Source: Odontesthes bonariensis (Eukaryota > Chordata > Actinopteri > Atheriniformes > Atherinopsidae). Taken from it: a stretch of 64,000 nucleotides of DNA. A program made the position numbers and the translations under genes. The notes beneath the pieces were generated by a model. The model was not told where the DNA came from. It saw only the letters and a program-made list of their open reading frames with translations, and did no database searches. Positions 30,836-42,805 of the stretch are shown here, piece by piece. Each line of letters starts with the position of its first letter. Within the stretch, counting starts at the first letter, position 1. The DNA lies in assembly GCF_027942865.1 (NCBI RefSeq), contig NC_134510.1, positions 23,987,209 through 24,051,208 on the forward strand, given 5' to 3'.

Positions 30836-33560
30836 CAGCTGTTTTGCCCACTCTGCAAAAGCCCTTAAAGAGCTACATGTGTCTCCTGTGCTATAAACGG
30901 AAAACACAAAAATGAAACAAAATTGACTCTAAGCTTCTAAAGAGAAAGATGAAGAGCCCCCACTGGACAGGAAGTAGACAGAAGTCTGTTTGAGTTAGTG
31001 TGTATGAGTATTTGAGGCTGTCTTGCCAGGTGGCGTCTCCACGCGACAATGTGGAGAAACCGACTCCATATCCACTCCAGAGCAGCTGGAAGTCAGACTG
31101 AGCTGTTCCCGTCTGCTCAAGCCCCACAAACGGGACAGGAAACCCCTCCACTCCGGCCTTCCACACCTCTCTTCAGCTTGGCTCTAGCCCCACTCCCTCA
31201 CGGAGAAAGCGATCGCATCACCCCACACTGATGGATTTTTTTTGTCGGCTCCTTTTTGACGCACGTGAATCACTGTAGAAAGTCCAACATCGTATGCATG
31301 ATACAACCCTGTTTATCAACAACCTCCTCCCACTGAAAAGAAGAAAAGAGTGGCGGTCTGACCTGAAACGAAAGCATGTGAGAGGGCAGTGATTTTATAC
31401 CTTCTGTAGGACTTAAAGCTTTCTCTTCACTAAAGTAACCCTTTTTGTATCACCAGTTATAGCCCCTAGCCCACAACTTGGCCCCAAACTGACCCCAACC
31501 TTCCCCTAAGTTTGCTGGTGAGTGTAAATATGTGTAAAATACACAGAGTATGTTTTTTCTTTTTTTTTTTTCTTCTGGAAGACAAGACATAGAGAGATTA
31601 CTCGACTCTCTGTTTTTCTGCTGAATTGTGTTTGCAGATGTCTGTAGATACATGTAAAGACCCTGCAGTCGTCCTTCTGTCAGGATTTCTATTTTCTTGT
31701 CCTTTATTTCCTCCTCTGTGACTTTGACCTCTGTAGCTTTCTCCATCCACAACAAAATGTTTTATTAAAATTTTTTTTGTTTTTTTTCTTTCGAAGCTCC
31801 GAGCACTATTTTCATCTGTCTCTGTGAGAAACACGCAGCCGTCCGGTAACTGCGGCACATTAAGAGTGTTCCTGAGATGGTTTCTTGATGAGTATTAATT
31901 TAGTAAACTTTCAGTAGTTTTATGTGCCATGTCTGAGTGATGTGAATGGACTGAGATGTGTTTGCTGTAGTATATAGACATGCCACCTGTCACTCATGGT
32001 TTTGGAAATTTCCCAATGATAATGAGAAGATGTGTGTGTCCCCTGATTCTACTTTTAGATGTTTGAAACCAGTCATTTTCACAGCCGCAGCAGGTCACTT
32101 GAATGTGAGGTGAAGAGGAGGAGAATGTGGTCGATAGCTGAACTTGAACAAGAATCTGGAAATTGTGATTTAAATGTGCATTTTGGATTTAGCTGTGAAG
32201 ACTGAGATATTTAGCCTTGTAAATGATTACCTATGCTGTACAGTGCTTGCTGTTTGAGCTTGTGAAGACCAACAGCATGACAGTTCTATATCAAATTTAA
32301 GTTGTATCTCTGGTAGGCTCTTTGTGAGACAATAATGGGAAACGAGCATGTCACTGAAAGACTTTTCCCCTTATTACTGATTCCCTTTTGTCTCGACTGG
32401 TTTGTGTAACACAGACTATTGTACATGGCTTGTCAGCATAATCTGGACAATTCACGGCAGGCGGTTGCAGGGTTTAAAAATGATCAGAGCGTCGTTGAAC
32501 TGCCACTGAGGAAATTTAAGGCGGCGGTCTTGGTGACAAATCCCGACCTCCAACAGCAAGCTCTTTGTACAGTTATGACTCATTGATCTACCTTGTGTAG
32601 AATCTGTTGTCTTAAGGCCTCAAGTTTGTCATTTTATTGTTGTTTCTGTTCCGATGTGGGCACTTTTCCATTTGTAATTCATGTATGCATTAGGACTGTA
32701 TAGGTAAAACGATCCTTCACAATATTGAACTAATACTGCTACTTGTATCTTTTTTTTTTTTTTTACCTTTGTAATGTCCACTTTTTCTCTGCGTTATGTA
32801 CAGCAACTATTCAAACAGTAATTAAGTGCATTATTGTAATTATGTGTGTTGAGTTTGAAATGACACGTTTTTTTGGGGTTTTTTTTTAAGAAAAGGTTTG
32901 TTCTTTAGCTTGTGTTGATCGGTATGATCTAAGGTTGGAACATGTTTTAAATGAGACCCGTACGGGCTCGCTGTTTGCCTTCAACCAGAGCTTTCACCTG
33001 TGCTCTGGTCCAAAGTTTTGCTCCAGTCTTTTTCCTGGGCTACTCCAGGCTGAGCTAAGCAACACCTTAGAGCTCCTGAGTAATTTTTTTAACATAATAC
33101 TGTGCTCCAGCGTCCTGGTTTCCTGGATGTCGCACCGCACAACAGGCACTGCCCATGAGGGGGATGGGTCTATCCAGGCTGTGGTGATCACTCAGATTGG
33201 GCAGCTGTCAATCCTACAAACATGTCTGCTGTGTCTTCCAGCGCACACAGCTGGACTATCCAAACAGGACGACTCTGGCAAACGTCCCCAAAGGTGAGCC
33301 GTCTGACTCCGTCTCCAGAAACTTGAATGTATTCTTGTACTACAAGCACACCAACCGCCTGGTCTCAGCCACGTGCTCCCATCCCGGCAGACTCATCGGC
33401 CCTCGGCTCCAGGAACCTTATGTACTTCTGTCCCTTTTTTTAAATTCAGTTTTGCTGTGTGCTGTAAAGACTATTGCAAAAATCAACCCACATATTTTTT
33501 TTTCCTCTTAATCATTCAGTATTGTAATATATTTAATATAAAATAAAACTTTCATCTACA
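30836..33560 (+). other. adam22: Probable adam22 3' UTR
   Basis: From the stop codon to an AATAAA at 33542-33547 there is no recognisable coding exon or splice signal of another gene. Several poly(T) runs occur. The length of about 2.7 kb is plausible for a neuronal transcript, but an earlier end cannot be excluded. The open frame at 33197-33511 has no family resemblance. Confidence 0.5.
33542..33547 (+). terminator. Candidate distal adam22 poly(A) signal
   Basis: AATAAA follows an AT-rich stretch about 2.7 kb after the stop codon. The convergent gtpbp10 signal is about 390 bp further on. Confidence 0.4.
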
Positions 33561-33930
33561 CATCTGTTAATGCTGATGTTTCTATTAACGTCACACTAAT
33601 CAAACATTGAGGACAAGAACTCTACAACAAATGAACAGGAAAAGGGTTAAATTATTCTATTATACAACATTAAAAAGGAGCAATAGAGCTGGGATACATT
33701 GGTTTACATACATTTATTCCACAATTCAGTAACTTCATATTACAGACTGTTTTTGATGTCATAGTAATTGCTGACCTCATGACCACATACAAAATCTCAT
33801 AAAGTAAGGTTTACAGACTTTGGATTAAGAGAGTGCACAGTCACTGGGTAGTTACTCTATAATGAAGTATCAGAATCTGTACTGGGGCATCTCTAAAATA
33901 CAAACTAATGAATATAAATACGATTTTAAT

Positions 33931-33936
33931 TTTATT
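33931..33936 (-). terminator. Candidate gtpbp10 poly(A) signal
   Basis: AATAAA on the minus strand, 308 bp beyond the gtpbp10 stop codon. It defines a tail-to-tail arrangement with adam22 and little intergenic space. Confidence 0.45.
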
Positions 33937-34243
33937 TAGCAGCTGGATGAAATGGAAAAGATGTTCTGTGGCATTTCAAGTGGCTGAAGTACTTGCATCA
34001 GTTACTGAGAATTTGATCATCTCTGAACAAGCTGGCCAACCTGTAACATGTTTCAAGTGGGACCGCTGCGAGACGCCACTGAAGCTGGATGCTTTGTGTT
34101 GTCACAGGTGTTCCCTCAGAGGAGAGATCTTCACGCCATCACAGTTTCAACTACTTTTGAGCAGGCTGCACACCAATCATCCGTCTTTATGCACTGCAGA
34201 TCTCACTTAGGTGTCAGATGTTGCCATTATTTCTCACAAATAT

Positions 34244-37200
34244 TCATGTCAGTTGATACCTCAGTGCCCGCAGCTTATTTTGGTGGATGGCACTGGTTTC
34301 CATGGCGGCGTCTTCATCAAGAGACAGTCGGATGCAAGTCTTCAGATGGTCAATACCAAACCCGGTGATAGTGGAAACGGGAACCACGTGTCTGAAGGTC
34401 ATATAGTTGTTTGGTATCATGTCATCAGGCAGCAAGTCAGAAAACTCTGCAGTGCGTAAAGAAGAGCAGCAGAAGCAATGTTGAAAATGAACCAACACAA
34501 AAGTCCCGAGTTCCTCTCCTGTTTACATACTAGAGGTGGCAAGTGATTACCATCCTCTGTTTTCTTGTTAGAATGGTTTCGATCTTAAAGGGGAACTCCG
34601 GGGCATTTGAAGCGCAATCCCATTGCTAGAGGTTGTCAAATACTGATAGTAGGACACAGACAGGTGCAAATCTGCGCTCCCTGTGTGGAGATCGCGCTGT
34701 TCGCTCAGCCTGTCATGCTAGCCAAATACGTGGTAGCTAAGGGGCAAGTGCTAAACCTTCCACGTAAAACAACAACTTGTACACTGCAGAAACGTCACAC
34801 CACTTTATAAACCATCCGACAATAAAGTCACAAGCCTTACCATCAAAACCATATGCATGGTTCTCACATTACTGGCATGGGGACGTTACAAAACAACTTT
34901 ATAAACAGCATGTCACTTACCTCTTGTCGGTATGCTCGCGCATGTGAAAGCCCAAAAGAGTCAATGGACGATAATCCCATATACAAAACAATTATCTTCT
35001 CTAGAAAAACTGCGTTCAAGTATTTAAAACATTACAACAATATTACTGGGCATGTATTGTTGTAATGTTTTAAATACTTGAACGCAGTTTTTCTAGAGAA
35101 GATAATTGTTTTGTATATGGGATTATCGTCCATTGACTCTTTTGGGCTTTCACATGCGCGCGCCTACCGACAAGAGGTAAGTGACATGCTGTTTATAAAG
35201 TTGTTTTGTAACGTCCCCATGCCAGTAATGTAAGAACCATGCATATGGTTTTGATGGTAAGGCTTGTAACTTTATTGTCGGATGGTTTATAAAGTGGTGT
35301 GACGTTTCTGCAGTGTGCAAGTTGTTTTTTTACGTGGAAGGGTTAGCTCTTGCCCCTTAGCCACCACGTATTAGCCTCGCATGACAGGCTGCGCAAACAG
35401 CGCAATCTCCGCACAGGGAGCGCCGATTTGCACCTGTCTGTGTCCTACTGTCAGTATTTGACAACCTCTAGCAATGGGATTGCGCTTAAAATGCCCCGGA
35501 GTTCCCCTTTAAATATAGAAGTATGAAAACAGGAAAGCTTTAAATTTAATGTTAATAGAGACCTGTAACTGGACCACACTAACTCAAAGCTCCCTCAATA
35601 GACTTTGATTCAATTCTGGCCACAGCTAAAAGACCCCATTCAGTGAGGCGTTCAGATTTGCAGTGGATTTTGACATTATTCTGCCAGGTCAGAGAAACAA
35701 TAACCAGGCTCCACATCTTTGTTTCCACCCTGTTCAAATCATGCTGCATTTACTGTGCCGCAGAATCATTTTGGCCTTTCTCATCAACGGTGATATAATT
35801 TACTTAGTCTAAAAAGAAATGAGTAAATAATGCTTTACTATGTTATTGACTGATATTTTATATCCTCACTAAAATAATCTGCTGTATTTAAACAGTCTAG
35901 GCCAATTCAAAACAGAACTCGTGACAAAACTGTGCATTAAAGAGGGAATAGCACCAAGTGGCCATGGTTAAACTGCACGTGAGGAAAGTATGTGTATTTG
36001 CGAAGAAAACCGTCAGGTAAGCGTTTCTCTATCAGATTGGTATGTGGGGGTCTGAGCTCGGTTTGTTGTGTGTGCTTGTGTGAGCTTTCAGGCTGTTTAC
36101 TGCTCACTCTGCCATATAGTAATAATGTGTTTCAAGGGTTACTGAACGATATCAAAAGAGGTTGACCCTGTGGAAGAGAGGGATGGAGTCGAACGAGCAG
36201 CTCACTATACACCCGTAAAAGAGGTTGATGCGAATAAAGGGGGAAATTCATGGTGGTAAAAGAAGCTGTTGTACGGTCTTTATGTGGCATTTTAACCCAA
36301 GTATGTCCAATATATTGTATTAAGAGCACAGGAAATCGTGTCAACTTTTTTTTTTTTTTTTTTTTTTTAAAAGTGCATAAACTTTCTCCTTTAAAGCAGC
36401 CGGCACATAAACTGATCTGACATCAAATTTACAAAAGACACGCTGTGCCATCTTAACCCGTCAGTGCATTTAATGACCTTGCTACCAAGGCTTATAATAC
36501 AAAACTGTATTTGTAACGAACAGAACTGGCACCTTCTGGCTTTTGCAGCTGCTCCTTCAGCTCAGCTAGTTTGTCCTCAGCGTCGGGCAGGTCCATCTTA
36601 TTCACCACCAGCAACGCAGGCTTTGACGCCAGCTCCTCTTTATACAACTCCAACTCCTTCAGGAAGGAGGGAGAGAAGAGAGAAGGATGAAAGAAATGGT
36701 GGAGGAGGTGAAATAAGAATATAAATATATATATATATATGTGTGTGCTGAGAAGACGGAGTCAAGAATCTGAATGAATGTTTGACATGTTGGTTAGAAA
36801 TGTGACACTTTCATTAAAATGATTTAACATAAACATTTCAACGCATCTGACTAACCTTAGTGAGAAGTTGCACAGCTTCAAAGGCCGACCTGAACGGTGT
36901 TTTTGTGGCCAGCTGGAAACCGCAAACATCCACCTACAGTTAGACCAAACATAACCAAACTGAACTCCATTCTTCAAGTGCTTTTTTTTTTTTTTCAGCT
37001 AGTTATACTGGTCCCACTCAGACATACTTAAGTGTCAGCATGTGTACAACATACCACAAATAACAGCTGCTTGGTCCTCTCCACGTGCTTTAGGAACTTG
37101 TGGCCCATGCCTTTGTTAAGGTGAGCCCCCTCAATCAACCCAGGGAGGTCAGCGACAGAAATCTACCCAAATAAAACGTTTAAAAAAAAAAAAAAAAAGC

Positions 37201-39089
37201 ATCGATTAACAGAGGGAACCCCAGAAAAAGGGACTCATTAAATTTACAACACAAGAGACACTAAAGGGAATTTCCATACCTGCTTGTAATCTGGATACAT
37301 CACTTTGCCGATCTCAGGCCTCAAAGTTGTGACTTTAAAATTCATTCATAAGCAAGATTTTAGAAATTAAAAAAAAAAACAAAAAAAAAAACAGAATCAC
37401 AAATGTGTATTATCACGTTCTTACAAGCATAGCTGGCAATCTGAGGCTTAGCGTTCGACAAGGCTGTCAGGAGAGACGACTTCCCCGCATTTGGAAACCT
37501 GGTGGTGATTCGATAAAGAGACGATCAGAAACTCAACGCAGCTTCGATAGTTACTGAGCAAACATGAAGGTCGACGTGTTTTCTGCTTTCACCCCAAAAG
37601 TCCCAGGTCAGCGATGAGTTTGAGGTCCAGCCTGATGTGCTTAGCCTGGCCTTTCTTGGGCTGGAACTCAGAATAGAGAGACCCTCCAGATCCTCCCTTT
37701 GCCACCATCACGCGGTCGCCCTCAACATTCAAATCACCTTGTAAAAGAATGGTTGAGAAAACATGTGTTACAGCAGCACCAGACGATTCGTTGTCATTTC
37801 ATGTTATCAAAGATTTTTGACATACCAACTATTCTGCTATCATCAGTGGTGACAGTGATACCGACAGGAGCCAAGACCTCTATGTCCTTTCCTTTTTGTC
37901 CCTTTAGAGCTTGCACACTGTTGATGCAAAAAAAAAAAAAAAATTCAAGCATCTCTGACCAGTCAGTACACAAGAAATGAAATTTCAAGCCATGGTTGTA
38001 ATAACAGATACCAACCTGCTGTTGCCTCCTGATCCACCTATGAAACGCTTCTGTGGGTATTTGTCCTTGATCCTCTTCAAAGTCATGCTCTTTGTCGCCA
38101 CCATCCAAACATCCCCTCCATTACCTCCTTGCCCTCCGAGCCGGGGCAGACCCATGCCGCCGCTGCCTCCTCGGACGTACAGGCGTAGGTTGTCCACAAA
38201 GTTTCCATACTGCAGAAAGCCCAAAGGGACACATCTGACTGGTGTGATATTAACTCATGTAATCAAAGCAGTGTTGGGTAGAACACCCCAGACTCTTCCT
38301 AATGTTGGAATTATCTACCGACACAGCTGCTGGCATCAAGTAAAAAGAGTATACCAACAAAAGACAGACAATTACCTTTAAATCGTGTGTGTTTGTGTAG
38401 AAAAGTTAATGCTTCTACTTGAATGTGTATTTTGTTGATCTTTTGTAGGTTATATGTTACTACTGTTAAATTGGTATTTCTTTGTATTGATTTGCTTGAT
38501 ATTAATTTGGAGCTCAACATTGAAAATTTTCAGTGGACTTACTTTGGAGTACTTTGCGGTCCAGTTGATATTTGCGATTTACACTTTTGTCCAACAGTTC
38601 TTGGACATTGCAAAGCCAAAACTATTTATTGTTTAATCAACAAAACACTACAAATAAATTAGGTAACATGTACCTATATATATTTAAAAAAAGTTTTTGC
38701 CAAAGACAAAATTGAGAAGGACATAATATTACTTATGTATTTCTCTTTAGGAATCATACAAGAAAGTTTGAGTTATTTTAACTTCAACATTTCCATTTGA
38801 AAAAAATTACTGATTTCACATGGACAAAAAAAGGTTCCTCAAAAGTACCTAAAGCTGTAAAACATCAGGATTAATTTGTTCCTTTGTAGTTTCCTATAGA
38901 TAAGCTCGAAGAGCTTGCTTGCATAGCAGTAGCGTTGTTTTGACAGTGGTAGCATCTTAACCTACCGATAGCTAGCTTTCAAGCTAATGTCAAATGGTTT
39001 AAAGCCATTCTGTTCAGTTATTTCTCTCCAAAATTAAAGTCTGCTGGGCTACTTACCTTCCGGAAGCAAATCCTACTGATGTTAACCAT
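34244..39089 (-). CDS. gtpbp10: GTP-binding protein 10 (Obg-family mitochondrial GTPase), complete, ten exons
   Basis: Obg-family GTPase, in vertebrates a mitochondrial factor for assembly of the large mitoribosomal subunit. Exons in transcript order: 39089-39057, 38209-38016, 37917-37826, 37737-37593, 37498-37425, 37332-37280, 37162-37055, 36933-36856, 36656-36533, 34446-34244. Phases agree throughout, giving 367 aa against 387 in human. The start [11 protein letters not shown] matches the family. The Obg fold carries the glycine-rich RGGSGGMG and [11 protein letters not shown] motifs. GTPase motifs: G1 GFPNAGKSS (37498-37472), G3 DLPGLIEG, G4 NKMD (in 36656-36533), G5-like STITG in the last exon. 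The C-terminus is shorter than the human one, which has an extra basic tail. The last intron (34447-36532) carries the palindromic element at 34585-35512. Confidence is high because every motif and junction fits. Confidence 0.96.
34585..35512. mobile_element. 928 bp near-perfect palindromic element flanked by TTAA
   Basis: The two halves are reverse complements around 35048/35049, with arms of about 458 bp and an unpaired centre of about 12 bases. I spotted only scattered mismatches, for example near 34608/35488 and around 34935/35160. The ends read TTAA-AGGGGAACTCC and GGAGTTCCCCT-TTAA. The element is thus bounded by TTAA, the target site used by piggyBac-type transposases, with an 11 bp or longer TIR. 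It has no transposase frame. The two ORFs on the plus strand are arm sequence only. It lies in the last gtpbp10 intron; if transcribed, the RNA would fold into one long hairpin. A foldback-type MITE is the best description. Confidence 0.9.
36724..36748. repeat. TA/TG microsatellite in a gtpbp10 intron
   Basis: Short ATATAT run passing into GTGTGTG between two gtpbp10 exons. Confidence 0.7.
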
Positions 39090-39260
39090 TTTAAGTGGCG
39101 TTTACGGCCACTTTATTGTTTGTCACCAAAGCTAGCTGCTAGCGAACATGTGTTTGTATAAGGGACAGAAGTGGTGGGTTCTCCCCGCTGATTGGGTGAT
39201 GAGGCTGAGAGGCGGGACTTAACGTAAATAAACGACTGCCATTGGTTGCTATGAGTTGTT
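39090..39260 (-). promoter_or_regulatory. Probable gtpbp10 promoter with two CCAAT boxes
   Basis: Upstream of the gtpbp10 start (minus strand), CCAAT motifs read in gene orientation at 39195-39191 and 39245-39241. A GGCGGG-type GC box lies at about 39211-39216. TATA is not evident. CCAAT plus GC boxes without TATA fit a housekeeping promoter of a mitochondrial factor. The start site is not determinable. Confidence 0.45.
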
Positions 39261-39780
39261 GCTATACTCTTTCCGGAAACACGACTGCAGATTGACTTTA
39301 CCTTTTCAACGCTGAAAAATATAGCTACCACACAGGCTTTGATAGTAACTGACAGATCCTAAATATGATTGCACTTTAGTTTTACCTGCTTTCACCCTTT
39401 TATTGCCACACTATTACCTGGTGCTGCAGCTCTGAAAAAGATTACGTAATTTATGTTGCTGAACCCTTATTGTAGGAGCCATGTTTTATTTATGAACATT
39501 TTCATTGCCAAGCCACAAGGCGGCAGTTTCTCTTTGGTTCACTGACCTTTACCGGATGTTGGCGGGGGGTCAGGTAGGTTTAAATCAGCGTGCTCAGTGT
39601 GGCACAGGTGATGCTGATGAGTGGGAAGCAAACAGTTTTCGACTGTGCTTAAGCGATATCTGTCTATTGTATGGACAAATTATAAGTATTGTGGCTTCAT
39701 AAAGAAATTAAAAGAGAATTATTATTTCAAGCCAAAAGGAAGGTTTCGTTGGATTATTGCCCGAAGTACACGTCAAAACT
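39261..39780. other. Intergenic, nothing recognised
   Basis: Between the gtpbp10 promoter region and the LINE fragment I see only short frames without family resemblance and no repeat of note. Confidence 0.5.
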
Positions 39781-39875
39781 AAACAATCAGGGATCAGGTA
39801 GTAGAGGTAAACGGTCTGGGGTCCAAGCCTCTACCTCTTAATTGTGGTGTTCCCCAAGGGAGCATCTTAGGACCG

Positions 39876-40776
39876 TTGTTGTTTTTATTGTATGTCAATG
39901 ACATGAAAGCAGCCTGTGGTTGTGATCTGTTTTTATATGCTGATGATTCAGCCCTGATTGTTTCCCATCATGAAAAAGCTGAGATTGAGAGGATTCTCAG
40001 TCTAGAACTCCAAAAAGTCAGAGTTTGGCTTGCCGAAAATAAGCTCTCTTTGCATTTAGGAAAAACTGAATCAATTATGTTTGGATCAAATGTCAAACTA
40101 AGAAACTCACCATTGTTAAATGTGAAAGTGGGTGATGCAGTAATTACAGCTAAAGAATCAGTAACATATTTAGGATGTTTTCTTGATAACAAATTAAGTG
40201 GAGAGGCCATGGCTACAAAGGTCATTTCTAAACTAAACCAGAGAACTAAATTCTTGGCTAGAATCTCTCCTTTAATTGACAGGAAAGCTCTGGAGATTCT
40301 GGCAGGGGCTTTGGTTCAAGGTTACTTTGATTATGCGTGCACCTCCTGGTTTACCAATTTGCCTAAATCACTCAAAAAAAAGTTACAGACATCTCAAAAT
40401 AAACTAGTAAGACTGATCCTTAACTTGGACCCTCATACCCACCTTTTACCTTCCCATTTTGAAAGCCTCAACTGGCTAAATGTGGAGGATAGAGTAAGAT
40501 ACATAAAATTGACCATGGTACACAGAATTCTAAATAATCTGGGTCCAAAATATTTTAGATTATTTTTCTAAAGTGCAGGAGGTGCATAGGCACTCCACAA
40601 GGAGGAGCACTACTGATTGTGTGCTATATAGATTTAAAAACTTAATGGGGAAATGGTCTTTCTTATATTCAGGAGCAGTGTTATGGAATGGGTTGCCTGC
40701 TAATATCAAATGTATTGCATCAACAAGCTGTTTTAAGACAGGAGTTAAAATATGGCTTGGTAGTAGAGCACTATAG
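39876..40776 (+). pseudogene. Reverse transcriptase fragment of the LINE, frameshifted
   Basis: Residues 1-231 (39876-40571) cover the RT palm with YADDS and the thumb-like region. The following 67 codons (40573-40776) are the C-terminal end in a shifted frame. There is no start codon of its own and no upstream endonuclease, so it is a dead fragment and not a host gene. Confidence 0.85.
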
Positions 40777-40779
40777 GGC

Positions 40780-40781
<2 letters not shown>

Positions 40782-40854
<73 letters not shown>
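40782..40854. repeat. (GT)n microsatellite, about 36 units
   Basis: Nearly perfect dinucleotide run inside the 3' part of the LINE. The long Cys-Val and His-Thr frames seen across it on either strand are translation artefacts. Confidence 0.97.
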
Positions 40855-40857
<3 letters not shown>

Positions 40858-41176
40858 AGTGTGCGTGAGAGAGTGTGTATTTGTTTGTTTATTTTTGGTG
40901 TCCCTGTCCATTGTGATACATGTATGTTTGGCTTGCGCACATATTCATATACACTGATGGTAACTAGCTCATACATGCTGTACATTCACAAGGACCACAA
41001 TGGAAACAAGCTCCCCAAGCTTTTTTGTGTTATCCTTTTGACATGTTGTACAAGGTTTTCAAGACATATTTATTTGTATACCTTTTTAATGCTTTGTACA
41101 ATGTCAATAAACAAAATCAATCAATCAATCCAGTAGCGACAAAGGAGGGATTGGTCGCTACACTTATTGTATTTGT

Positions 41177-42288
41177 TGTCAAAAAGGTGTGGTGGAGAAG
41201 GTGGACACGGGTGCGGACTTTCACAAATAAGGAAGATTTATTAATTCAAGACAAAAAGGTCAAAACAAAGCGCGGCTGAGCCGGATTCCAAAACTTAACT
41301 GTGACAAAACAAAAACTTGACTATGAAAAAAAACAAAAGACTTAGCTTGATATTACATGGAATAAATACTTAAGCCCTATTCGGACGGGACTAGTTTAAT
41401 GGGGGGACCTGGGGTAAAGTAATAATAACCGGGAAATCTAGTCCCGTCCGAACGCGCCATGTCAGTAAAGATAGCGGAGTATGCCGGTAAACTTTGCCGA
41501 GAATTCTACCTCCTGTGAAACGGTCCGGAGTATCTACCATAGGTAATACTAATCCCGTGCGAATGCGACCTTCGGTAATAAGTACGGAATATATCGTCAC
41601 ATCCTTTTAAAGAGAGAAACAATTAGGTGTAAAATAGAAAATGACACTTAAGTTTCGTTGTGCAATCCTTTTTTTAAACTATACTTTACATTCAGGTAAA
41701 ATAAGTATCCTGAGCAAAACTTTTGGTGAACAGTACTTTACATTAAGGTCAAAAATGAATAAATCTTCTGTTCTGTTATACTGTACAATACGTTTTAGTA
41801 ATACTTATCATTCAGGTAAACAAACAAAAAAGTCTTCTGCGTTTGTATACAATAATTTTGGAGCAGAATGCTTTATATTCAAGAAAACTCCTCCCATGTT
41901 AGATGAATATTACAGGAATTTCTTGTCCCGTCCGAATTGGTCATTTCTTCTCCCTGGCGTCGTCTGGTTAACCAACATTACCACACGTCCCCCCATTGAA
42001 CTAGTCCCGTCCGAATAGGGCTTTAGACTTCTTGGGGCTCGTGGAACATGGGTGGCAACAAACAACAACGATCCGACAAAAACGACAGGGGAGGCAGGAA
42101 ACTAAATAGAGGGCTGGGAGTGATTGCGGAGTGATTGCGGAGTGAGTGCAGCTGAGGAAAAAACACAGGTGAAGTGAATGAACCTAATGAACAGAGTGAA
42201 GGGAAACTAAGGCAAAACTAAACATGGACTGACAACAAAAGCATAACCTAAAACATGAAAACTAAAAAATGAGTCCATGGGCGTGACA
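41177..42288 (-). repeat. Left LTR (3' LTR by orientation), split by a MITE
   Basis: Matches 43932-44371 except for the insertion at 41373-42022 with its TTA duplication and small indels, for example extra bases after 'gcgcggc' near 41276 and a duplicated 'agtgattgcgg' near 42120. Confidence 0.88.
41373..42022. mobile_element. 650 bp MITE with 24 bp TIRs and TTA target-site duplication
   Basis: The ends are AGCCCTATTCGGACGGGACT and its reverse complement, with about 24 bp matching. The element is bounded by TTA at 41370-41372 and 42023-42025. The intact right LTR shows the empty site with a single TTA, proving the boundaries. A 3 bp TWA duplication points to the PIF/Harbinger superfamily. 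The interior is AT-rich and has no transposase frame. Subterminal copies of 'ccgtccgaa' and 'cccgtgcgaa' recur in both directions. Confidence 0.9.
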
Positions 42289-42502
42289 GAGCCCCCCACC
42301 CTCAAGGGGTGGATCCCAGACATCCCTTAAAAGTCTAAGGGTGGGAGGGAGGTAGCCTGATTAACATAGACTTTCAAATCTCTTCGAGATTCTGGTCTGA
42401 CCAAGACCATAACGAATACGATTCGAAATGGCCTGGTCAACCCGCCTCCCTCGGGTTGCTACTGGTTGTGGCCAGAAAAGGCTGTGCTTAAGCTTAAGCC
42501 AA

Positions 42503-42784
42503 TCACACCACTCTTCCTCTGACGTATGATTTAGCTACCAGCGGGGCTAACTGGTAGATTAAACTCTTACCAAAGCCAGTAGGGAGCAAGGCGAAAACGT
42601 CTTTCCTGTCAAGAAATGATTCAAGGGCTGTTCTTTGCTCGATTTTTAACGAGAATCTCCCGTCGAACACTTTCTTTACAGCATCTACAGCAGTGTCAAA
42701 AGCTTGACGCTGCTCCATGTTGATATTGAATGAAGCGCAGGCGCTTCCGTGTACAATCCATGGGTTGAGTGGCAGTTCAACCAC
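42503..42784 (-). pseudogene. RecQ-like helicase N-terminal fragment inside the LTR element
   Basis: A 93-codon frame contains KIEQRTALESFLDRKDVF followed by LLPTGFGKSLIYQLAPL. This is the RecQ-type motif 0 glutamine region and the Walker A loop (GFGKS, at about residues 70-74). The rest of the helicase is missing. The stretch from about 42350 to 42900 differs from the flanking GC-rich, repeat-derived sequence. The flanking 'ggatcccagacatccc' segment recurs at 42306 and 43284. It therefore looks like a captured or inserted piece. It could be a host-gene capture or a fragment of another transposon that carries a RecQ-like gene. Confidence 0.7.
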
Positions 42785-42805
42785 GTCACTACCTTGAACA
42801 CGCCT

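Larger units (their letters stand above)
39789..41131 (+). mobile_element. 5'-truncated LINE with partial reverse transcriptase
   Basis: From 39789 an open frame reads QVVEVNG, then CGVPQGSILGPLLFLLYVND, then FLYADDSALIV. These are the conserved reverse-transcriptase blocks, with the catalytic YADD near 39938. The frame ends at 40571 (KYFRLFF then stop). The matching C-terminal sequence (HSTRRSTTD, GAVLWNGLPANIK) continues in another frame at 40573-40776, so a frameshift has inactivated it. A (GT)n expansion interrupts the 3' part, and the element ends with AATAAA-like and (ATCA)n repeats at 41111-41131. Short-repeat 3' tails are typical of CR1/L2/Rex-type LINEs; I cannot assign the clade firmly. 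The endonuclease and most of the RT are missing. Confidence 0.85.

Noticed and set aside
33197..33511. 104-aa frame beyond adam22, considered as an extra gene or exon
   Set aside because: No recognised domain, and it lies within the probable adam22 3' UTR; the 'gtgag' inside it is not matched by a convincing acceptor.
34607..35065. Frames of 67 and 70 aa inside the palindrome
   Set aside because: They run through the inverted arms and have no transposase motif.
40560..40985. 141-aa minus-strand and 117-aa plus-strand frames across the (GT)n run
   Set aside because: They are translations of a dinucleotide repeat (His-Thr or Cys-Val runs) within a LINE tail.
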